Assembly (NCBI GenBank): GCA_022432975.1
Contig: CM039508.1
Location: 13,406,282-13,470,281, forward strand
Direction of reading: 5' to 3'
DNA from: Begonia masoniana
Lineage: Eukaryota; Streptophyta; Magnoliopsida; Cucurbitales; Begoniaceae
DNA length: 64,000 bases
Shown here: positions 37,450 to 54,800 of the stretch, in pieces
How positions within the stretch are numbered: the first letter of the stretch is position 1
Layout of the letters: each line of letters starts with the position of its first letter
Notes under the pieces: generated by a model
What the model was told of the DNA's origin: nothing
Database searches by the model: none
Seen by the model: the letters and a program-made list of their open reading frames with translations, nothing else
Translations under genes and position numbers: made by a program

Positions 37450-38313
37450 TGATGTAGTCAAAGGAGCAACTAAGGACAATCAAGAAGCAATAGGGAGCCA
37501 AGATCCATTGATGAATATAGGAGGACCAATGACGAGATCAAGAACGAAGAAAATAAACAAAAGACTACAAATTTTAATCAAAGACATCCAAGAAAAGGAA
37601 TCATCACAAAATGTGCAACGAGCAATAATATTACTAAGTGTTGATGAAGAAGCAAGGACTGGAAAAGAAGCCCAAAACGAAGTCTCAAAAATAAAGACTT
37701 CCCACATGGTCACCCAACATGGCACTACTTTAGCCCAAGAGTTTTTAACTTCAAAGTTCTTACAAGTGCCACACCATTGGGCTAGGCCCACAATCTGAAT
37801 TAAACTCGAGACTCACGTTACTTAAACCTAAGTTCCGTGGCCACCATCCACTTGCACCACTTTCTAATTTTCCTTCTCTTATTTTTGGAAACTTTCCTAT
37901 TGTCTAATTAGGATATTTTGATTATTTCTAATTATGTTATTACCTTATTAGTTTTATCCCTTTGCCTATTTAAGGGAGGCTTGTAATAGATTTTAGGGAC
38001 TTTTGAATGAATTGATTTTTATTAAGCTTTTGCTTTGAGGTGAGATCCTTATAATTCTCTTCTTGAGTTCTTGGATTAGAACTTGATCTTCTTCAAGTGT
38101 ATTCTTGAAAAGATCGAACTTGATAGCTTAGGTTCAACCAACGAGTTTGGTTCGGGTCTAGCTACTTTTTCTGATAACTTTGGTTCCATCGCTATCTATC
38201 GATTGGGGTCAAGTTCCTTCTTCTTATTCTTTTGAATCAATAAAGGCATTATTCCCTTTGAATTCCGTATTGCGTGTTGGGTCTAAGATCTCTAATATCT
38301 TAGGTTCATATCA
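37450..38313 (+). repeat. 5' LTR of element D
   Basis: From TGATGTAGTCAAAGG to TTCATATCA. A TATA-like CTATTTAAGG lies near 37976. The primer site TGGTATCAAAGC (38316-38327) follows after two bases; it has an A where the usual site has G. Confidence 0.93.
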
Positions 38314-39118
38314 TTTGGTATCAAAGCGAAGGTTCTTCGATTCAAAGAAGCTATCTTTATCATTCTTGTTATTCTTCTTTTCTTCTCCACAAAACCTTTC
38401 GATTATTCTATTTTTCGTTTTAGTTCAAAAAAAAAAAAAAATCGAAAAAAAAAAAATTCCGAAAATTCAAAAAAAAAAAAAAAGCTCTCGTTTGTTAATA
38501 ACGAGAAACTTCTTTTGTACTGCCAATCGAGAAAGACATATCTTTGCTTGTCTCGAACCCTAGCATCCGAATCTCAAGTCGGATTTCTATTTCTGCAAGT
38601 TTGCCGGGTTTCAAAAAAAATTCGTGAGAATACCTCATTAGTATCGAGGATTCACAACCGGAAACTATTCAAGCTTCTCAAAACGTTATATCCAGAGATC
38701 GATTCTAGCAAACACCTTTAGTGGTTTGACTTTAATCTATTCTCGAAAGTTGGATTTTAAGTTTGAAAGTTTGAAATTTTCACGTTATACTTGTTGGATT
38801 ACATCTTGATTGGGTTCTAACTTTAAGAACCTAAAGAAGAGATTGAGTGGTAAAAGACAAGAGTGTGAGATTATCTTATAAAAGTCAAAATTTCGAGCGA
38901 AACACGAGTGAAGTGACATTGAACGAGTGTAAACACGTGAGGGAGAGAGAGGTCCATTTAAATTTCTGCATTTCAATTCAGTCGAAAAAAAAAAAAATTC
39001 CGAAAATTCAAAAAAAAAAAAAAAAATTCCGAAAATTCAAAAAAAAAAAAATCGAAAAAAAAAAAAATCGAAAAAAAAAAAAAATCGAAAAAAAAAAAAA
39101 TCGAAAAAAAAAAAATCG

Positions 39119-39150
<32 letters not shown>

Positions 39151-39486
39151 GAAAAAAAAAAAAAAAAAAAAAATCGAAAAAAAAAAAAATCGAAAAAAAA
39201 AAAAAATCGAAAAAAAAAAAAATCGAAAAAAAAAAAAAAAATCGAAAAAAAAAAAAAAAAAAAATCGAAAAAAAAAAAATCGAAAAAAAAAAAAAAAATC
39301 GAAAAAAAAAAAAAATCGAAAAAAAAAAAATCGAAAAAAAAAAAAAAATCGAAAAAAAAAAAAAATCGAAAAAAAAAAAAAAAAAAAATCGAAAAAAAAA
39401 AAAAAAAATCGAAAAAAAAAAAAAAAATCGAAAAAAAAAAAAAAATCGAAAAAAAAAAAATCGAAAAAAAAAAAATCGAAAACACG
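38314..39486 (+). repeat. Leader of element D with ATCG-poly(A) array
   Basis: Contains two A-rich patches: 38409-38482 and a long one at 38982-39482 made of ATCG followed by 7-25 A, about 30 times. The conserved ACACGTGAGGGAG motif is at 38933-38945. In relatives, gag begins 44-68 bp after this motif, but here the array occupies that place and no gag start exists. Long lysine-rich or phenylalanine-rich frames in it are artefacts. Confidence 0.9.
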
Positions 39487-42400
39487 GAGGAAAAAAAGGT
39501 TAGGTTGGTCACAATGGAGTTCACCGATTATGCCAGCATTTGGTGGGATCAACTAGTCAAAACTCGGAGACGAAACGGAGAAACCCCAATCCGCACATGG
39601 GAAAGTGTAAAAACAATTATGAGAAAAAGGTACGTCCCATCATATTACTATAGGGATTTGTGTCGGAAACTTCAAGGTCTTACTCAAGGATATAAAAGTG
39701 TGGAGGAGTATTATAAAGAAATGGAGATGGCCATGATAAAGGCCGATGTTAACGAGGATGGAGAAGCCACAATGGCAAGGTTTGTGGGAGGACTTAATCG
39801 AGAGATTGCCGACATAGTAGATTTACAACACTATTTGGACATGGAGGAATTACTACACAAGGCGATCAAAATCGAACGACAACTAAATGCCAAGAAAAGT
39901 GCAAAGGTAAACACAGCGTCAAATAGTTCGTGGAAACCAAATTGGAAAGGAGAGAAGCCAAACCCGAGGGAGGACCACAAAGGAAAAATCGTCGCTAATA
40001 ACTTCAACCCACCTAAAGGAAAGAGCGAGGTTCCAACACTAACTCGGACTAGAGAAGTCAAGTGTTATCGATGCCAAGGAATTGGGCACATTGCATCAAA
40101 TTGTCCCAATAAGCGTGCAATGGTCTTTTTAGAGAATGGTGATATAGAAAGTGTGAGTTCAAGCGATAACGAGATGCCATCACTCGAAGATTGTAGTGAC
40201 GTAGACGTGGAGGAACCGGTCAAAGGAGATTTATTAGTCACAAGGAGAGCCTTAAGTGTACAAATTAAGGAGGACGACGACAAAGCCCAAAGGGAAAACA
40301 TCTTTCATACTAGGTGTCATGTCAACAACAAGGTATGTAGCATGATCATCGATAGCGGAAGTTGCACAAACGTGGCTAGTACATTATTGGTCCAAAAGTT
40401 AAATTTGCAAACCAAGCGACACCCAAAGCCGTACAAATTGCAATGGTTGAGCGATTGTGGCGAAATTAAGGTAACAAGACAAGTAAACGTCATATTATCA
40501 ATCGGAAAGTACAAAGATGAGATTTTGTGTGACGTAGTGCCAATGCAAGCAACTCACATCCTATTGGGGAGACCATGGCAATATGATAGAACGGTTAAGC
40601 ATAACGGCTACAAAAATGAGTATTCGCTTACTCAAAATGGGAGGTTGGTAATACTAAAACCATTACCACCGTGGGAAGCAAGCTTGGATCAAGAGAGGAT
40701 TGCCAAAGAGATCCAAAATGACAAAAATGGCGTAGTCGAAAATTCAAGCATGAAAGAAGAGAAGAAAAAAGGCGAAAAAGAAAGAGGAGACAAAAAAGCC
40801 GATGAGAGAAAAGTCATAAATAAAGAGAGCAAAAAAGACAAAGAGGAAGAAAAGAAATTGGAGGAAGGGAAAAGAAACGAGGGAGAAGAGAGAAAAAAGA
40901 GTGGACTTGTGAGGAAAGGTGAGGAGATGATTTTGTTACTCTACAAAGATGTTTATTTTTCCACTAACGAACTAACAAATTCTCTTCCCATAAGTGTTAC
41001 CTCTCTTTTGCAGGAATTTGAAGACATATTACCAGAGGAATTACCTAAAGGAGTTCCCCCACTTAGGGGAATCGAGCATCAAATCGATTTCATCCCCGGA
41101 GCGACGATCCCAAACCGACCCGCATACCGAGCAAATCCAGAGGAAACCAAGGAAATTCAAAGGCAAGTAGATGAGTTGGTAGAGAAAGGCCTAGTGAAGG
41201 AGAGTCTTAGCCCATGCTCGGTTCCGGTTATTTTGGTTCCAAAAAAGGACGGCACTTGGAGAATGTGCGTCGATTGTCGAGCGGTAAATAAAATTACCGT
41301 AAAGTATCGACACCCTATTCCTCGTCTTGATGATATGCTTGATGAACTGTATGGTGCATGTATGTTTTCCAAAATTGATTTAAAGAATGGATATTATCAA
41401 ATTCGCATGAAACAAGGAGATGAATGGAAAACAGCTTTTAAAACAAAATATGGTCTTTATGAATGGTTGGTTATGCCGTTTGGACTATCTAATGCACCGA
41501 GCACGTTTATGAGATTGATGAATCATGTTTTAAGGCAATTTATTGGAAAATTTGTTGTGGTCTACTTTGATGATATTTTGGTGTATAGTAAGTCACTTGA
41601 CGAACATGTTAAGCATTTGAGATCTGTATTTAGTGTGTTAAAATCGAATCTATTGTATGCTAATCTTAAAAAGTGTACCTTTTGCATGGAATCGGTAGTT
41701 TTCCTTGGTTTTGTAGTTAGCTCAAAGGGGGTATCCGTAGATGAGGAAAAGATAAGAGCAATCAAGGAATGGCCCACACCAAAGAATGCAAATGAGGTAC
41801 GTAGCTTTCATGGCTTGGCTAGCTTTTATAGGAGATTTGTAAGAGACTTTAGCACTATTGCGGCACCTATGAATGAGTTAGTTAAAAAGAATATTGCATT
41901 TAACTGGACCGAAGTACATGACAAAGCGTTTAATTTGTTAAAAGAGAAACTAACTAATGCTCCCCTTCTAGTTTTACCAAATTTTGATAAAACATTTGAA
42001 ATCGAATGTGACGCGTCGGGAAAGGGAATTGGAGGTGTTTTGATGCAGGAAATGAAGCCGATTGCTTACTTCAGTGAAAAGCTTAGTGGAGCGGCATTAA
42101 ATTATCCAACATATGACAAGGAACTCTATGCTTTGGTAAGGACGTTACAAACATGGCAACACTACTTGTGGCCCAAGGAGTTTATTATTCATTCCGATCA
42201 CGAGAGTTTGAAGCACCTAAAGTCACAAAGTAAATTGCACAAGAGGCACGCCAAGTGGATGGAATTCATCGAGACCTTTCCATATGTCATCCATTACAAA
42301 AAAGGTAAAGACAACGTAGTCGCTGATGCGTTGTCAAGGAGGTACGTTTTAATCACTTCTCTACAATCTAAATTGTTAGGATTTGAATTTATTAAGGATT

Positions 42401-43162
42401 TGTATGAATCAGATATAGATTTTTGTCATGTATGGAGAGATTGTGAGAAAATTGCATGTGCTGATTATTATAGACATGATGGGTATTTATTTCGAAAGGA
42501 TAAACTTTGTATACCTAAATGCTCATTACGTGAATTGCTTGTTAGAGAAACACATGGTGGAGGATTAATGGGACACTTTGGAATTGACAAAACTTTGAAT
42601 GTCTTGATAGAACATTTCTTTTTGCCAAAAATGAAGCATGATGTTATAACTATTTGTGAAAGATGCATTGAATGTAGGAAGGCAAAGTCAAAGATCAAAC
42701 CATATGGATTGTATAGTCCTTTACCCGTGCCCGAGCACCCTTGGACGGATATTTCCATGGACTTTGTGTTAGGTTTACCAAGAACACAAGGAGGTAAGGA
42801 TAGTATTTTTGTGGTTGTGGATCGATTTAGTAAAATGGCACATTTTATAGCATGTTCTAAAACTAATGATGCTACACATATAGCGGATTTATTTTTTAAA
42901 GAAATTGTGCGTTTACATGGATTACCTAGAACAATTGTTAGTGATAGGGATGTGAAGTTTCTAAGTCACTTTTGGAGAACCTTATGGAATAAGCTAGGTA
43001 CAAAATTGTTGTTTTCCACCGTGGCACACCCCCAAACGGATGGACAAACCGAGGTAGTGAATCGAACTTTATCTACTTTGTTGAGAGCAATAATTTCTAA
43101 GAATTTAAAACAATGGGAAAATTGCTTGCCACATGTTGAGTTCGCTTACAATAGAGTAGTTC
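39487..43162 (+). pseudogene. gag-pol of element D, 5' part, lacking gag N-terminus and split by element N
   Basis: One open frame from the middle of gag ([20 protein letters not shown]) to integrase. The first in-frame ATG is 39514. Relative to 39505, CCHC knuckle is near residue 186, protease DSGSCTN at 283, reverse transcriptase YFDD at 687, RNase H ECDASG near 833, integrase zinc domain about 1016-1056, and D-D-E residues about 1086, 1147 and 1183 (35 residues between the last two). The frame stops being pol after FAYNRVV at 43162, where element N enters; the remaining 77 bp of the open frame lie in N. The roughly 130-180 N-terminal gag residues found in relatives are absent, replaced by the A-rich array. 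Pol is otherwise the best preserved in the window together with element E. Confidence 0.92.
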
Positions 43163-44876
43163 TGTCACGACCCAAAGGGGGCCCGCAACAGAACGGGGAA
43201 CGACCCGGCCTGAAAAGGACTAGATCGCCCGACCCTTAACCCCAAATTTCACCAAACACAGCGGAATATTAACCAATTAAGATTTAGAGCCCAGACAGAT
43301 AAATAAACAGGTCCAACAAGTGACACCAGATAATGTAATGATATATGTCCAAATAAAATAACACATGTGAATTAAATACAACAAAATTTACACATCCACA
43401 ATAGTGTCTCACCTTAACAATATAAGATACTTCCTCAAGAAAATTTTTATTAAAATAGGGAATTTCTACAAGATGATTGTTCCCATGCCGATAATCAAAT
43501 TCTCCTTTACTGAATCCTGAAAAATAGTAGTCGTTTGGGGTGAGTCGACTAAACTCAATAGGGATAGAGTTTATTTCCAGCAGTTATAAAATATTATGCA
43601 GAAATTTAATAAAAATGCAGTTTTCAATTTAAATAGATGATCGGTGAAAATGGAGCCTCTCACGGACCCCGAGCACACTGGGCCATAGGCCAAAACATCG
43701 ACATCAGGCGGTCGCACGCCATAATTACCCTGATCAGGTTTAGGGTTTCGCGCCCAAGGACACGGCTCTTCAGCTGTCCTATTACTTCTAGTTAAAACCA
43801 CACAATTTTTATCAATGATAAAATATGCAGTTGATAAATGTGTGAATGAAAATAATAGCGTAAAATTTAAATGAACATTTTATGCCAAATAAATGAATTT
43901 AATTAATGAATTAAAAATAATAATACTTAACCAAAAATAAAATAAACCCCTACCTCAATTGAACTTACAACAGATCAGTACTCAATATATATCCAAGTGT
44001 CCGAGTCGATGATTCATACTTTAATTCAGTAAATTGGTACCTAGCAAAAGTAAAATCCTGCATTAATTTTTGGGCTAACTTATCTCCTAATTTATTCTCA
44101 AAGATGGTCTACATCAAATCATACTCAAAGCCTGCTGATTATTATTCTCATTATTTCTTCATCCAAAATCAACAACTTAATCCACTTCCCACCGTATCAA
44201 AATTACTTACTAAAAACAAATACCCAAACCATATAGATTGAAAAACAGTACCCAACTGTTGCTAATCCACAACGTAGAAGAGATATATTTACATTGAAAA
44301 TCAACATAAACTCTCGGTAATGATTTCTCAGTCAATATTCCAGAGCATACCACAAAATAAATTTTGATCTTAAAATCCATTCAGGAAAAGGTCTATCCAA
44401 CATTAATTAATCCCACAGTCGGAGGCTCTAATTCTTCTTTCCTTCAGTTCTACATGAGTTCATTTTCTTCTCAAATATCCTATAGTTCATCATCTCATAA
44501 TAGTTTTATCACCCAACAGAGAACTCAAGAAGGAAACAATAAAGAAGAAGGGGGAAAATCGCTCACCAAATTTCGAGTACAATGGTCGAGCCTCCAGTTC
44601 GCTTCACAAAAGTTGAAAAGAATAAGACAAGGAGCGTTTTGAAGCAAAATCACTGGAATCGGGAACCAACCCGTCGCCGATCGATTTCCTCTTTCTGTCT
44701 GCGCGGCGTCGTTCTCAGCAAGGAAGAGGGTTTCTGGGAGGGGGAAAATAACATAAGGGAATTCATTAAGTAGGAGGAGGATAATTGTATAGGTGGCAAG
44801 TTGATTTTTGACAAAAAGAAAATTACCTTTTTGTCCTCAGGCGTTTTCTTCCCCAAAGTAGCTGGTGGGTTTCACA
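43163..44876 (-). repeat. 3' LTR of element N
   Basis: 1714 bp. From 43356 to 44876 it appears identical to 48992-50512, whereas 43163-43355 is clearly diverged from 48789-48991 and 10 bp shorter. Small open frames within the shared part are the same in both LTRs and are not recognised as genes. Confidence 0.93.
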
Positions 44877-45017
44877 TTCTCCCCCACTTAATGAAATTTC
44901 GTCCTCGAAATTTGAATCAACTAAGGTCATATCACTAAATAGTTTGGAATACTTTATTCTCATCTTCGATTCAAGTTCCCAAGTACTTTCTCTTTCATTG
45001 TGATTCTTCCATTGCAC
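44877..45017 (-). pseudogene. Chromodomain remnant at the 3' end of pol in element N
   Basis: On the minus strand a 64-codon frame from 45017 reads MQWKNHNERESTWELESKMR, then KYSKLF, then FEDEISLSGGE, and runs into the LTR (stop at 44823). WKNH...STWE resembles the second half of a chromodomain, and FEDEISL-GG is the tail found before the polypurine tract in Tekay/Del chromoviruses (family knowledge). The first half of the domain and all of integrase are missing. It is likely kept because it overlaps cis signals for plus-strand priming, not for coding. Confidence 0.7.
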
Positions 45018-48788
<3,771 letters not shown>

Positions 48789-50512
48789 TGTCACGCCCCA
48801 AAGGGGACCCGCAACAGAACGGGGAACGACCCGACCCGGAAAGGGTTAGATCATCCGACCCTAAATCTCATTCACTTAAAGAAACATGCAGCGGAAAGGT
48901 TTATAAACTAATATAAAGTCAGGGTCCAAAAATATAAATTAAACAGGTCCAACAAGAGACACCAGATAATGTGATAATATACGTCCAACAAAAATAACAC
49001 ATGTGAATTAAATACAACAAAATTTACACATCCACAATAGTGTCTCACCTTAACAATATAAGATACTTCCTCAAGAAAATTTTTATTAAAATAGGGAATT
49101 TCTACAAGATGATTGTTCCCATGCCGATAATCAAATTCTCCTTTACTGAATCCTGAAAAATAGTAGTCGTTTGGGGTGAGTCGACTAAACTCAATAGGGA
49201 TAGAGTTTATTTCCAGCAGTTATAAAATATTATGCAGAAATTTAATAAAAATGCAGTTTTCAATTTAAATAGATGATCGGTGAAAATGGAGCCTCTCACG
49301 GACCCCGAGCACACTGGGCCATAGGCCAAAACATCGACATCAGGCGGTCGCACGCCATAATTACCCTGATCAGGTTTAGGGTTTCGCGCCCAAGGACACG
49401 GCTCTTCAGCTGTCCTATTACTTCTAGTTAAAACCACACAATTTTTATCAATGATAAAATATGCAGTTGATAAATGTGTGAATGAAAATAATAGCGTAAA
49501 ATTTAAATGAACATTTTATGCCAAATAAATGAATTTAATTAATGAATTAAAAATAATAATACTTAACCAAAAATAAAATAAACCCCTACCTCAATTGAAC
49601 TTACAACAGATCAGTACTCAATATATATCCAAGTGTCCGAGTCGATGATTCATACTTTAATTCAGTAAATTGGTACCTAGCAAAAGTAAAATCCTGCATT
49701 AATTTTTGGGCTAACTTATCTCCTAATTTATTCTCAAAGATGGTCTACATCAAATCATACTCAAAGCCTGCTGATTATTATTCTCATTATTTCTTCATCC
49801 AAAATCAACAACTTAATCCACTTCCCACCGTATCAAAATTACTTACTAAAAACAAATACCCAAACCATATAGATTGAAAAACAGTACCCAACTGTTGCTA
49901 ATCCACAACGTAGAAGAGATATATTTACATTGAAAATCAACATAAACTCTCGGTAATGATTTCTCAGTCAATATTCCAGAGCATACCACAAAATAAATTT
50001 TGATCTTAAAATCCATTCAGGAAAAGGTCTATCCAACATTAATTAATCCCACAGTCGGAGGCTCTAATTCTTCTTTCCTTCAGTTCTACATGAGTTCATT
50101 TTCTTCTCAAATATCCTATAGTTCATCATCTCATAATAGTTTTATCACCCAACAGAGAACTCAAGAAGGAAACAATAAAGAAGAAGGGGGAAAATCGCTC
50201 ACCAAATTTCGAGTACAATGGTCGAGCCTCCAGTTCGCTTCACAAAAGTTGAAAAGAATAAGACAAGGAGCGTTTTGAAGCAAAATCACTGGAATCGGGA
50301 ACCAACCCGTCGCCGATCGATTTCCTCTTTCTGTCTGCGCGGCGTCGTTCTCAGCAAGGAAGAGGGTTTCTGGGAGGGGGAAAATAACATAAGGGAATTC
50401 ATTAAGTAGGAGGAGGATAATTGTATAGGTGGCAAGTTGATTTTTGACAAAAAGAAAATTACCTTTTTGTCCTCAGGCGTTTTCTTCCCCAAAGTAGCTG
50501 GTGGGTTTCACA
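48789..50512 (-). repeat. 5' LTR of element N
   Basis: 1724 bp, next to the primer site. Its first 203 bp on the plus strand (the U5 side) differ from the other LTR at many sites; the remaining 1521 bp look identical. Confidence 0.93.
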
Positions 50513-51323
50513 AGTTCATTCTACTACTTCTTACTCACCATTTGAAATTGTGTATGGCTTTAACCCTCTTACACCGCTTGATTTATTACCGTTACCTTCT
50601 AATGAATTGGTTGATTTAAATGGAAAAAGAAAGGCTGAATTCGTAAGAGAATTACACTCGAAGGTTCGAGAAAACATTATACAAAAGAACGAGCACTATG
50701 CGCGACAAGCCAACAAGAGTAGAAAAGAAATCATTTTTGAACCCGGAGATTGGGTTTGGGTGCATCTATGAAAGGAGAGATTTGCGGAGCGGAGAAAGAA
50801 TAAATTACAACCGCGAGGAGACGGTCCCTTCCAAGTGTTGGAACGCATCAATGACAATGCTTATAAGATTGACTTACCGAGCGAATATGGTAATGTAAGC
50901 GCTACTTTTAATGTTAGTGACTTATCTTTGTTTGATGCAGATTCGAGGACGAATCTTTTCGAAGAGGGAGGGAATGATGTAGTCAAAGGAGCAACTAAGG
51001 ACAATCAAGAAGCAATAGGGAGGCAAGATCCATTGATGAATATAGGAGGACCAATGACGAGATCAAGAACGAAGAAAATAAACAAAAGACTACAAATTTT
51101 AATCAAAGACATCCAAGAAAAGGAATCATCACAAAATGTGCAACGAGCAATAATATTACTAAGTGTTGATGAAGAAGCAAGGATTGGAAAAGAAGCCCAA
51201 AACGAAGTCTCAAAAATAAAGACTTCCCACATGGTCACCCAACATGGCACTACTCTAGCCCAAGAGTTTTTAACTTCAAAGTTCTTACAAGTGCCACACC
51301 ATTGGGCTAGGCCCACAATCTGA
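50513..51323 (+). pseudogene. gag-pol of element D, 3' part (integrase C-terminus into LTR)
   Basis: After the AGTTC duplication the integrase frame resumes ([19 protein letters not shown]). It reaches PGDWVWVHL and then a TGA at 50769-50771; the same frame continues KERFAERRKNKLQPRGDGPF, so this is one CGA-to-TGA type change at a conserved arginine (VHxRKERF in element E). The frame then runs through LPSEYGNVSATFNVSDLS and SRTNLFEEGGNDV, crosses the polypurine tract into the 3' LTR at 50975, and ends at 51323 after GPMTRSRTKK. The 349 bp inside the LTR encode the tail in the position of the CR motif of CRM elements. Nested insertion and stop both inactivate it. Confidence 0.88.
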
Positions 51324-51838
51324 ATTAAACTCGAGACTCACGTTACTTAAACCTAAGTTCCGTGGCCACCATCCACTTGCACCACTTTCTAATTTTCCTT
51401 CTCTTATTTTTGGAAACTTTCCTATTGTCTAATTAGGATATTTTGATTATTTCTAATTATGTTATTACCTTATTAGTTTTATCCCTTTGCCTATTTAAGG
51501 GAGGCTTGTAATAGATTTTAGGGACTTTTGAATGAATTGATTTTTATTAAGCTTTTGCTTTGAGGTGAGATCCTTATAATTCTCTTCTTGAGTTCTTGGA
51601 TTAGAACTTGATCTTCTTCAAGTGTATTCTTGAAAAGATCGAACTTGATAGCTTAGGTTCAACCAACAAGTTTGGTTCGGGTCTAGCTACTTTTTCTGAT
51701 AACTTTGGTTCCATCGCTATCTATCGATTGGGGTCAAGTTCCTTCTTCTTATTCTTTTGAATCAATAAAGGCATTATTCCCTTTGAATTCCGTATTGCGT
51801 GTTGGGTCTAAGATCTCAAATATCTTAGGTTCATATCA
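50975..51838 (+). repeat. 3' LTR of element D
   Basis: 864 bp, preceded by polypurine TCGAAGAGGGAGGGAA. A TATA-like CTATTTAAGG lies near 51491. It differs from the 5' LTR at about five bases, among them those near 51025, 51183, 51256, 51668 and 51818. It ends TTCATATCA before the AAAAG duplication. Confidence 0.94.
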
Positions 51839-54800
51839 AAAAGTTTCTTATACTTCATCAAACGCATTACTAAGTCTGAATTACTCGTCCATGATGGTTA
51901 TTGGGTTATCAATACATGTCGTTCTAATCACTTCAAGTAAAAATCTCGAATGTGAAATGGATAACTTAGGTTCTAACCACAAGTCATGTAACTCTCAACC
52001 TCATTTGCTTGATACGTTCAGCTCTTTTGGAATAAATGGATTGAAGTAAAGTTTCTTATACTTCATAAAATCATTACTAAGTCTGAATTACTCGTCCATG
52101 AAGGTTATTGGGCACTCAATACATGTCGTTCTCATCACTTCAAGTTAAAACCTTGAATATGAAATGGATAACTTAGGTTCTAACCACAAGTCATGTAACA
52201 CTCAACCTCATTTGCTTGATACTTTCAGCTCTTTTGGAACAAATCGATTGATGTAAAGTTTCTTATACTTCGTCAAACGAATTACTAAGTCTTAATTACT
52301 CATCCTTGAAAGTTATTGGGTCCTCAATACACGTCGTTCTCATCATTTCAAGTTAAAAACTTGAATGTGAAATGGACAACTTAGGTTCTAACCACAAGTC
52401 ATGTAACACTCAACCTCATTTGCTTAATACGTTCAGTTCTTTTGGAACAAATCGATTGAAGTAAAGTTTCTTATACTTCATCAAACGCATTACTAAGTCT
52501 TAATTACTCGCCCATGAAGGTTATTGGGTCCTCAATACACGTCGTTCTCATCACTTCAAGTAAAAACCTTGAATGTGAAATGGATAACTAAGATTCTAAC
52601 CAAAGGTCATGTAACACTCAACTTCATTTGCTTGATACGTTCAGCTCTTTTGAAACAAATCGATTGAAGTAAAGTTTCTTATACTTTATCAAACGCATTA
52701 CTAAGTCTGAATTACTCGTCCATGAATGTTATTGGGTCCTCAATACATGTCGTTCTCATCACTTCAAGTTAAAACCTTGAATGTGAAATGGATAACTTAG
52801 GTTCTAACCACAAGTCATGTAACTCTCAAACTCATTTGCTTTATACATTCAGCTCTTTTGAAACAAAACGATTGAAGTAAAGTTTCTTATACTTCATCAA
52901 ACGCATCACTAAGTCTGAATTACTCGTCCATGAAGGTTATGGGGTACTCAATACACGTCGTTCTCATCACTTCAAGTTAAAACCGTGAATGTGAAATGGA
53001 TAACTTAGGTTCTAACCACAAGTCATGTAACTCTCAACCTCATTTGCTTTATACATTAGCTCTTTTGAAACAAAACGATTGAAGTAAAGTTTCTTATACT
53101 GCATCAAACGCATCACTAAGTCTGAATTACTCGTCCATGAAGGTTATGGGGTACTCAATACACGTCGTTCTCATCACTTCAAGTTAAAACCGTGAATGTG
53201 AAATGGATAACTTAGGTTCTAACCACAAGTCATGTAACTCTCAACCTCATTTGTTTGATACGTTAAGCTTTTTTGGAACAAATCGATTGAAGTAAACTTT
53301 CTTATACTTCATCAAACGCATTACTAAGTATGAATTACTCGTCCATGAAGGTTATTGGGTACTCAATACATGACGTTCTTATCACTTCAAGTTAAAACAT
53401 TGAATGTGAAATGGATAACTAATGTTCTAACCACAAGTGATGTAACACTCAACCTCATTTGCTTGATACGTTCAGCTCTTTTGAAACAAATCGATTGATG
53501 TAAAGTTTTTTATACTTCATAAACCCAATTCTAAGTCTAAATTACTCGTCCATAAAAGTTATTGGATACTCAATACACGTCGTTCTCATCAATTCAAGTT
53601 AAAACCTTGAATGTGAAATGGATAACTTAGGTTCTAACCACAAGTCATGTACACTCAACCTCATTTGCTTGATACGTTCAACTCTTTTGAAACAAATCAA
53701 TTGAAGTAAAGCTTCTATACTTCATAAAACGCATTACTAAGTCTGAATTACTCGTCCATGAAGGTTATTGGGTATTAAATACACGTCGTACTCATAACTT
53801 CAGTGTAAAAACCTTGAATGTGAAAAGGATAACTTAGGTTCTAACCACAAGTCATGTAACTCTCAACCTCATTTGCTTGATACGTTCAGCTCTTTTGGAA
53901 CAAATCGATTGAAGTAAAGTTTCTTATACTTCTTCAAACGCATTACTAAGTCTGAATTACTCGTCCATGATGGTTATTGGGTAATCAATACATGTCGTTC
54001 TCATCACTTCAAGTATAAATCTTGAATGTGAAATGGATAACTTAGGTTCTAACCACAAGTCATGTAACTCTCAACCTCATTTGCTTATACATTCAGCTTT
54101 TTTGAAACAAAACGATTGAAGTAAAGTTTCTTATACTTCATCAAACGCATCACTAAGTCTGAATTACTCGTCCATGAAGGTTATGGGGTACTCAATACAC
54201 GTCGTTCTCATCACTTCAAGTTAAAACCGTGAATGTGAAAGGATAACTTAGGTTCTAACCACAAGTCATGTAACTCTCAACCTCATTTGTTTGATACGTT
54301 AAGCTCTTTTGGAACAAATCGATTGAAGTAAACTTTCTTATACTTCATCAAACGCATTACTAAGTATGAATTACTCGTCCATGAAGGTTATTGGGTACTC
54401 AATACATGACGTTCTTATCACTTCAAGTTAAAACATGAATGTGAAATGGATAACTAATGTTCTACCCACAAGTGATGTAACACTCAACCTCATTTGCTTG
54501 ATACGTTCAGCTCTTTTGAAACAAATCGATTGAAGTAAACTTTCTTATACTTCATCAAACGCATTACTAAGTATGAATTACTCGTCCATGAAGGTTATTG
54601 GGTACTCAATACATGACGTTCTTATCACTTCAAGTTAAAACCTTGAATGTGAAATGGATAACTAATGTTCTAACCACAAGTCATGTAACACTCAACCCTC
54701 ATTGCTTGATACCGTTCAGCTCTTTTGAAACAATCGATTGAAGTAAAGTTTTTTGATACTTCATAAACCACATTTCTAAGACTGAATTACTCGTCCATGA

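Noticed and set aside
38847..39552. Lysine-rich and phenylalanine-rich proteins over the A-rich stretch
   Set aside because: They are low-complexity translations of ATCG-poly(A) repeats and are in a different frame from gag.
43571..44856. Small frames shared by both LTRs of element N
   Set aside because: They are duplicated only because the LTRs are; no domain is recognised and they are below a believable length.
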